DNA of 64,000 bases. Source: Trochalopteron elliotii (taxonomy: Eukaryota; Chordata; Aves; Passeriformes; Leiothrichidae). Location: assembly GCA_024734555.1 (NCBI GenBank), contig JANPWX010000557.1, forward strand, positions 201,670-265,669. The letters are read 5' to 3'. Positions within the stretch are counted from its first letter, which is position 1. Each line of letters begins with the position of its first letter. Of the stretch, positions 61,901 to 64,000 are shown piece after piece. A model generated the notes under the pieces. That model saw only the letters and a program-made list of their open reading frames with translations. It was not told the DNA's origin and searched no databases. Position numbers and translations under genes: made by a program.

Positions 61901-62770
61901 GGAGGAAGAAAGTGCGTGCTGTGTGGAGTTCTCGACAGGCCTGCCTGCTGTGAGCTCGCGTGTTCGGTGGGCTGAGGAACGGCCAGGCATGTGTTGAAGA
62001 TAGAACTGGTTATGTGCCTGTTTTCTTCTGGCACAGCATCTCAGAAGAGACCTTTCCTCTGTGTCTTGCAGTTTAAACATCCACATCTTCTCTTCCCTGT
62101 TTTCCTGGAATAGCTGTAGATAAATTAAAACAGTTTGTGTGCAGTGTCACCAGCAGCCAGAAAGTAGAAATTGTCTGAAGGAAGAGTCTTTTATGCTGAG
62201 AGGTTTTCAAAACTGTGGCTTTTGATTAATGGTCTTGGATGAGTAATGAGGTGGGAGAGTGTCCGAATCAACGCTGCATCTGTTGACCACTGGGAGAAAG
62301 GAAAGATCTAACAGAGTAGCAGAGATTGAACTTTGCTTTCTTGCTATTGCTAAGATTTTAATTAAGAAATACAAGCGTAGAAGGCTCCTGGCTTGCTTAC
62401 ACTGTAAATATTTTGGAGTCTGAGCTCATTTCCTGTGCCCTAGTGTATTTCCTCCTGATGTGGGACAAGAAATTTTGCAGTCAGAGATGTGTGAGCCCTG
62501 CACGCAGAATCCACCATGGTGGTTTCCTTAGGCAGTGTGCTTCTGGCAAGAAACTTGGATATCCCTCATGAGAGGCTGAAGGTTCTGTTAGCAGAAGTAA
62601 AAATCCCTGGTATGTGTTTGAAGCACTGACTGGACAATTGGTTCTGGTCCTTTTGCAGTGACTATGACCCAAGGCTTGACAGTAACAACAAAGGGAACCG
62701 AATGGTGCAGTCTCCGGGGTGGAAGAAGGGCTTTGGCCACAACCAGCAGGGCACAGCATCACCAGTGGAG
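10916..62770 (+). CDS. RBM6: RBM6, RNA-binding protein 6 (20 coding exons seen, 3' end outside window)
   Basis: RBM6 is a nuclear RNA-binding splicing regulator related to RBM5 and RBM10. The coding exons join in one frame to 1117 codons. The domain order is: N-terminus MWGDHRQGNRMG; a 20-copy decapeptide array (residues ~86-287); a short Q-run; RRM1 (~477-555, RNP motifs LIRLGGVP and YGYVCVEF); a RanBP2 zinc finger (W560, C562, C565, C576, C579); a charged linker; RRM2 (~671-755, LKRI and YGFIELE); an OCRE-like YYDP segment (~790-820); an R/K/D-rich linker; two tandem AEDVFKKPLPPSVKK exons (872-931); an acidic E8 run; a C2H2 finger (C998, C1001, H1014, H1021); a coiled RSEQELAYLEKRERE helix; and the start of the G-patch. 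The last coding exon is beyond 64000, and RBM5 is expected next. The orthologue call rests on remembered mammalian sequence and matches throughout. Confidence 0.96.
11376..11695 (-). mobile_element. CR1 LINE, 3' end fragment
   Basis: It begins on the plus strand with tcatagaatcacagaatggt, followed by ttggaagggacctt, the reverse complement of the standard avian CR1 3' tail. It continues through the gatggggcatccacaacctctctgggcagcctg and tctaatctaaatcc blocks typical of CR1. It is a truncated copy without coding capacity. Confidence 0.92.
12426..12441 (+). repeat. A16 homopolymer tract
   Basis: Sixteen consecutive A bases inside RBM6 intron 2. No poly(A) signal or coding remnant is visible before it. 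Confidence 0.9.
13152..14490 (+). CDS. RBM6: RBM6 exon 3 (decapeptide repeats, Q-run)
   Basis: 1339-nt exon, acceptor tttctacag, donor CTTCAG/GTAGGT, ending in phase 0 at residue 461. It encodes GSQEERFAPGWNREYPP, a glycine/arginine-rich lead-in, twenty DFRGRD-type repeats, an acidic S/E/Q-rich part with a five-Q run (near 14255-14270), and the conserved LDFLGRQDADYRNMEYRDVD block. A single large repeat exon at this place is also the arrangement in mammals. Confidence 0.95.
13363..13968 (+). repeat. RBM6: Protein-coding tandem array, 20 copies of a ~10-residue unit
   Basis: The unit D-[FY]-R-[GN]-R-[DE]-x4 is repeated twenty times over residues ~86-287, mostly at a 30-bp period. Copies diverge in the last four positions; two copies near the end are one or two residues longer (RHRSRSDQ and RDVAPPM). 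Confidence 0.9.
14491..15245 (+). other. RBM6: RBM6 intron 3
   Basis: 0.75 kb, nothing recognised. The acceptor (gtatgaactcaag) has a poor pyrimidine tract. Confidence 0.8.
15246..15335 (+). CDS. RBM6: RBM6 exon 4 (start of RRM1)
   Basis: 90-nt phase 0-0 exon encoding DQDYRTCPKYVKPSKL and the RRM1 RNP2 strand LIRLGGVPETATKDD. The donor is GAT/GTAAGT. Confidence 0.93.
15336..16629 (+). other. RBM6: RBM6 intron 4 with long inverted repeat
   Basis: 1.3 kb. The 16072-16332 palindromic structure is its only notable feature. Confidence 0.85.
16072..16332. repeat. Long inverted repeat (arms ~62 bp, spacer ~136 bp)
   Basis: The left arm 16072-16133 starts tgctggttttacagggaagt; the right arm ~16270-16332 is its reverse complement with about five mismatches, including a 26-bp perfect block around gtggttttttcaagaaag. 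The spacer holds a second small palindrome (ctagtcac...gtgactag, 16237-16266). The structure suggests a MITE-like element or a local inverted duplication. I see no clear target-site duplication. Confidence 0.85.
16630..16699 (+). CDS. RBM6: RBM6 exon 5 (RRM1 middle)
   Basis: 70-nt exon encoding ILNAFRGPDGTPVKDLRLKD and YSS, with acceptor ctctag and donor TCAG/GTGAGA. It ends in phase 1. Confidence 0.93.
21354..21369 (+). repeat. T16 homopolymer tract
   Basis: Sixteen T bases in RBM6 intron 5. It could be the tail of a minus-strand retrocopy, but no source sequence is recognisable beside it. Confidence 0.85.
27625..27649 (+). repeat. A-rich tract (A16 G A8)
   Basis: An interrupted poly(A) run in RBM6 intron 5. 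No AATAAA or coding remnant precedes it. Confidence 0.9.
29006..29079 (+). CDS. RBM6: RBM6 exon 6 (RRM1 RNP1 strand)
   Basis: 74-nt exon encoding GYDYGYVCVEFSLLEEAIGC and MEANQ, containing the RNP1 motif. The acceptor is cccag. The donor is CAG/GTTGCT, which matches consensus only at GT and the exonic CAG. Skipping would shift the frame. Intron read-through meets an in-frame stop after about ten codons. Confidence 0.93.
40698..40713 (+). repeat. A16 homopolymer tract
   Basis: Poly(A) run in RBM6 intron 6, about 330 bp from the CR1 fragment. Its origin is unknown. Confidence 0.9.
41028..41095 (-). mobile_element. CR1 LINE, short 3' fragment
   Basis: The plus strand reads agaatcatttaggttggaaa followed by agacctttaagatcaagtcc, the reverse complement of a CR1 3' tail. 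The following bases lose similarity to what I know of CR1, so the left limit of the element may be further on. Confidence 0.75.
48465..48539 (+). CDS. RBM6: RBM6 exon 7 (end of RRM1, first zinc ligand)
   Basis: 75-nt phase 0-0 exon encoding GTLTIGGKEVTLEYTPCPEF and WRCKR. It completes RRM1 and opens the RanBP2-type finger (W560, C562). The acceptor is tctcaacag and the donor CGT/GTAAGT. Confidence 0.93.
48540..50099 (+). other. RBM6: RBM6 intron 7
   Basis: 1.6 kb, nothing recognised. Confidence 0.8.
50100..50160 (+). CDS. RBM6: RBM6 exon 8 (RanBP2-type zinc finger)
   Basis: 61-nt exon encoding CKVCTVGYRSSCSYCKLPRD. With exon 7 it gives W-x-C-x2-C-x10-C-x2-C, all ligands present. The acceptor is ccattgcag and the donor G/GTGAGT. 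Confidence 0.93.
50161..52747 (+). other. RBM6: RBM6 intron 8 with CR1 insertion
   Basis: 2.6 kb with a CR1 copy at 50589-50855. Otherwise nothing recognised. It ends in the tandem acceptor tagcag. Confidence 0.8.
50589..50855 (-). mobile_element. CR1 LINE, 3' end fragment
   Basis: It begins tcacagaatcataggatcat, then taaggttggaaaagatctct, and continues through cagcctgttctgatgcttgaccaccc, ccctaatatctaatctaaac and the tctgttacttggtcttggga block, all characteristic CR1 3' sequence on the minus strand. Confidence 0.9.
52748..52999 (+). CDS. RBM6: RBM6 exon 9 (charged linker, NAGNAG acceptor)
   Basis: 252-nt exon encoding the P/Q/E/R-rich linker between the zinc finger and RRM2 (ETKLETPEPELSGQPGSPKQ to GGGSR). 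The acceptor is tagcag: use of the first AG gives RDAETK, use of the second (exon start 52751) drops the Ala. The donor is AGAA/GTGAGT. Confidence 0.92.
53000..53498 (+). other. RBM6: RBM6 intron 9
   Basis: 0.5 kb, nothing recognised. Confidence 0.8.
53499..53659 (+). CDS. RBM6: RBM6 exon 10 (RRM2, first part)
   Basis: 161-nt GC-rich exon encoding TIMLKRITRFTPPEVIVGLL through MKNKAGRMGQTYGFIELESHA, with both RNP motifs of RRM2. The acceptor is tgtctcag and the donor GCT/GTAAGT. Confidence 0.95.
53660..54371 (+). other. RBM6: RBM6 intron 10
   Basis: 0.7 kb, nothing recognised. Confidence 0.8.
54372..54469 (+). CDS. RBM6: RBM6 exon 11 (RRM2, second part)
   Basis: 98-nt exon encoding EALRLLKILQNLDPPICIDG and RTLEVNLATGRR, closing RRM2. 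The acceptor is ccttttgcag and the donor AG/GTACAG. Confidence 0.95.
54470..54952 (+). other. RBM6: RBM6 intron 11
   Basis: 0.5 kb, nothing recognised. Confidence 0.8.
54953..54995 (+). CDS. RBM6: RBM6 exon 12 (43-nt small exon)
   Basis: Encodes RNDYGEHGGNSYYGP. The acceptor is atctcaacag and the donor CCG/GTAGGT. It corresponds to the RRNDSGDHS region of the mammalian protein. Confidence 0.88.
54996..55569 (+). other. RBM6: RBM6 intron 12
   Basis: 0.6 kb, nothing recognised. Confidence 0.8.
55570..55630 (+). CDS. RBM6: RBM6 exon 13 (Arg-rich linker)
   Basis: 61-nt exon encoding GRRGMRDRRGGESLRRTRAQ, matching the position of the mammalian FRDRRGGGR segment though diverged. The acceptor is acttactccag and the donor CAGT/GTAAGT; the split Ser codon rejoins exon 14. 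Confidence 0.87.
55631..56571 (+). other. RBM6: RBM6 intron 13
   Basis: 0.9 kb, nothing recognised. Confidence 0.8.
56572..56663 (+). CDS. RBM6: RBM6 exon 14 (OCRE-like segment)
   Basis: 92-nt exon encoding PSDVSTYIYDPDTGNYYDPI and AGTYYDPRTQ, the tyrosine-rich octamer-repeat (OCRE) type segment found in RBM5, RBM6 and RBM10. The acceptor is tctctcttcag and the donor CAG/GTGAGT. Confidence 0.94.
56664..57354 (+). other. RBM6: RBM6 intron 14
   Basis: 0.7 kb, nothing recognised. Confidence 0.8.
57355..57507 (+). CDS. RBM6: RBM6 exon 15 (charged K/R/D/E linker)
   Basis: 153-nt phase 0-0 exon from REVTIDREPSPPPTESRRRR to KKDKGKSTSAK, a disordered nuclear-type basic linker. The acceptor is ctctttcag and the donor AAG/GTAACT. 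Confidence 0.9.
57508..58401 (+). other. RBM6: RBM6 intron 15
   Basis: 0.9 kb, nothing recognised apart from the region next to exon 16 that resembles the flank of exon 17. Confidence 0.75.
58402..58491 (+). CDS. RBM6: RBM6 exon 16, first copy of duplicated exon
   Basis: 90-nt phase 0-0 exon encoding NEPGEERFFAEDVFKKPLPP and SVKKDESTGL. The acceptor is ggattttacag and the donor CTG/GTAAGG. It is a close relative of the next exon: 74 of 90 bases are the same, and the upstream intronic tails are also alike (ccta..tcttgg.ttttacag). The mammalian protein, as I recall it, has a single such segment. Confidence 0.9.
58492..59151 (+). other. RBM6: RBM6 intron 16, between duplicated exons
   Basis: 660 nt separates the two copies. 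Its 3' end (cctaacacctgatcttgact then atttcag) resembles the 3' end of intron 15, supporting a duplication that took flanking intron with it. Confidence 0.75.
59152..59241 (+). CDS. RBM6: RBM6 exon 17, second copy of duplicated exon
   Basis: 90-nt phase 0-0 exon encoding TETGEEKFSAEDVFKKPLPP and SVKKEESAAP. The acceptor is gactatttcag and the donor CCA/GTAAGT. The KKEES ending followed by exon 18 PKVVNPLIG matches the mammalian order best, so this may be the ancestral copy and exon 16 the added one. Confidence 0.92.
59242..59873 (+). other. RBM6: RBM6 intron 17
   Basis: 0.6 kb, nothing recognised. Confidence 0.8.
59874..60146 (+). CDS. RBM6: RBM6 exon 18 (acidic run and C2H2 zinc finger)
   Basis: 273-nt exon encoding PKVVNPLIGLLGEYGGDSDN, an eight-Glu run, a Pro-rich patch, and [20 protein letters not shown] to LSNLHK. 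The finger is C998-x2-C1001-x12-H1014-x6-H1021, the matrin/U1-like spacing. Codon use in the Pro patch is GC-rich. The acceptor is cttccctcag and the donor AAG/GTATGG. Confidence 0.95.
60147..60700 (+). other. RBM6: RBM6 intron 18
   Basis: 0.55 kb, nothing recognised. Confidence 0.8.
60701..60775 (+). CDS. RBM6: RBM6 exon 19 (helical segment)
   Basis: 75-nt phase 0-0 exon encoding QNLEIHMKIKRSEQELAYLE and KRERE, a charged helix likely to be coiled-coil. The acceptor is ctccttccag and the donor GAG/GTGCGT. Confidence 0.94.
60776..61359 (+). other. RBM6: RBM6 intron 19
   Basis: 0.6 kb, nothing recognised. Confidence 0.8.
61360..61457 (+). CDS. RBM6: RBM6 exon 20
   Basis: 98-nt exon encoding GRHKDKGNDRREKFQQMDSP and ERKRLRYDRDSE, matching the mammalian GNDRREKLQSFDSPERKR block. 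The acceptor is gttgtgaag (a poor -3 base) and the donor AG/GTAATG. Confidence 0.92.
61458..62658 (+). other. RBM6: RBM6 intron 20
   Basis: 1.2 kb, nothing recognised. Confidence 0.8.
62659..62770 (+). CDS. RBM6: RBM6 exon 21 (start of G-patch)
   Basis: 112-nt exon encoding SDYDPRLDSNNKGNRMVQSP and GWKKGFGHNQQGTASPVE. It holds the GW and the first G-x-G of the G-patch but lacks the usual GLG. The acceptor is cttttgcag and the donor GAG/GTGAGT. The C-terminal exon must lie beyond the window. Confidence 0.92.
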
Positions 62771-64000
62771 GTGAGTCTTCCCTGCCTTTCAAAGCACACC
62801 ACTGTCCTGCAGCCCATAATGTTTCCCTGGACAGCTGGAGGAAATTCAAGTCAGGCTGCGAATCTCAGCATCCACTTGATGGAATAATATGTGTGCACTG
62901 ATGAACTTTGCAGGCTGGGAGGGGCTGCAAGTCTGTTGGCTGTAGAACAAGGTTAGAATTTATACGGATCTGGAGGTGTTGAAAATAAAGTAACAGTGAG
63001 CAGGAAGGGTGTGAGCATCTCATTACTATCTGCTCAGAGTCATGCTGGGGTTTGAACAGGTCACCAGCTCCATTCTCTGCAGCAATGTGAGCTGGGGAAA
63101 AAGGTGAACTTCCCTGGGGAGGTGTGAGCATAGCCAAAGCCACAGGGCCCAAGATGCTCTTTGTCTGCTCTGCTTAGCACTTGTGAGGCTCTTGCTGCCA
63201 TTGCAGACTCTGGCCATCAGAAGATAATACCAAGATATAGCACCTGACAAGGAGCGGAGGCCCATTGGCAAAGGATGTCAGGGATAGGCAGGGTCAGGTA
63301 GAGATCCTGCCTTCTGTGGCAGGCTGGACTCTCAGAGGACCTTAATTTACTGCAGAGGGTTTATCAGAGAAGCAGCCTGGGGCAGGGTCTGCTCTGCCTT
63401 GCCCAGGGCCACATGAGCAGGGCTGTGCTCTGGTGACAGGTTCGTGGCTGGCCAGGTGCTGTGGTGTCCATGCTCTCTGCTGAGGGACAGGCAGCTTGGA
63501 GCAGGGCTCATGGGGTGACATTCAGCCTGCAATCAAGTAGATCATTAAAGCAAATATTTGAGGCTTATGACGCATGTTTGCTTGAGCCCATATACATGAG
63601 GCAAGAGTCCTTCTTCAGTGCAGACAGCAGGAACTGGCCCCAGCTGCTGCTCAGTCCCTGTGCCCATAAAACAGGCTTTGCTGAGGGCCAGCTCCAGCGC
63701 CGCACTCTGGGAGGTCTGAGCTCCCGACAGGGCTCTCTGTCTGGATGGGGAGCTGATGGCAAAGCACAGCCCTCATAGAGTTCATAGAAGGGCCAGAAGA
63801 GATGTGCTTGCTTTTCACTTCCAAGTCACACTGGGCAAAGCCATGTGACCATGCCAACCCCACACAGCTCTAATCTCTTGGCCCAGCTGGTGAGATCTCT
63901 GGTACTCAGGTAGGTTGGTCTGAAAGGCCAGAGAAACTTCCAGCCTTGGATCTGCTCCCCTGGGCTAATTCCAGGCATATTTCAGCAAATTATTATTGCT
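62771..64000 (+). other. RBM6: RBM6 intron 21 (partial)
   Basis: No match to the conserved C-terminal RBM6 tail (ETYRDAVRRVMFARYKELD-like) in any frame, so the window ends inside an intron. Confidence 0.75.

Overview
The window looks like bird genomic DNA. The evidence is three CR1-type LINE tails (copies beginning with the reverse complement of the usual CR1 3' end), compact CpG-rich promoters, GT-AG introns, and two genes read by protein similarity whose sequences are clearly vertebrate. The gene order matches the conserved MON1A-RBM6(-RBM5) block known from human 3p21.31. The species itself cannot be named from sequence alone.

Layout. Positions 1-~700 are GC-rich and may be the promoter edge of a neighbouring gene; one poorly supported plus-strand exon candidate lies at 696-812. 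Positions 2327-4902 (minus strand) hold the complete coding sequence of MON1A in five exons (549 residues). About 4903-6150 is MON1A 5' leader/intron and contains a degenerate minisatellite. About 6150-6700 is a CpG island with three ZNF143/THAP11-type elements, read here as the shared head-to-head promoter of MON1A (leftward) and RBM6 (rightward). From there to the end of the window is RBM6 on the plus strand: start codon at 10916, a large exon 3 of DFRGRD-type repeats, RRM1 spread over exons 4-7 across 12.3-kb and 19.4-kb introns, a RanBP2 zinc finger, RRM2, an OCRE-like segment, an acidic stretch, a C2H2 (matrin-like) zinc finger, and the start of the G-patch at 62659-62770. The last coding exon(s) lie beyond 64000. 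The coding exons found give 1117 codons in one continuous frame.

Biology. MON1A (with CCZ1) is the RAB7 exchange factor for endosome maturation. RBM6 is a nuclear RNA-binding splicing regulator. There is no sign that the two work together beyond sharing a promoter.

The most interesting points are: a tandemly duplicated 90-nt exon in RBM6 (58402-58491 and 59152-59241, 74 of 90 bases identical, both phase 0); a stop-free 216-nt intron in MON1A whose retention would keep frame; a triple ZNF143-type promoter; a ~62-bp long inverted repeat in RBM6 intron 4; a NAGNAG acceptor at RBM6 exon 9; a very weak donor at the mouth of the 19.4-kb intron; and a shortened G-patch core. I saw no CRISPR array, tRNA, rRNA or bacterial-type system. 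The long introns show no nested gene I could support.
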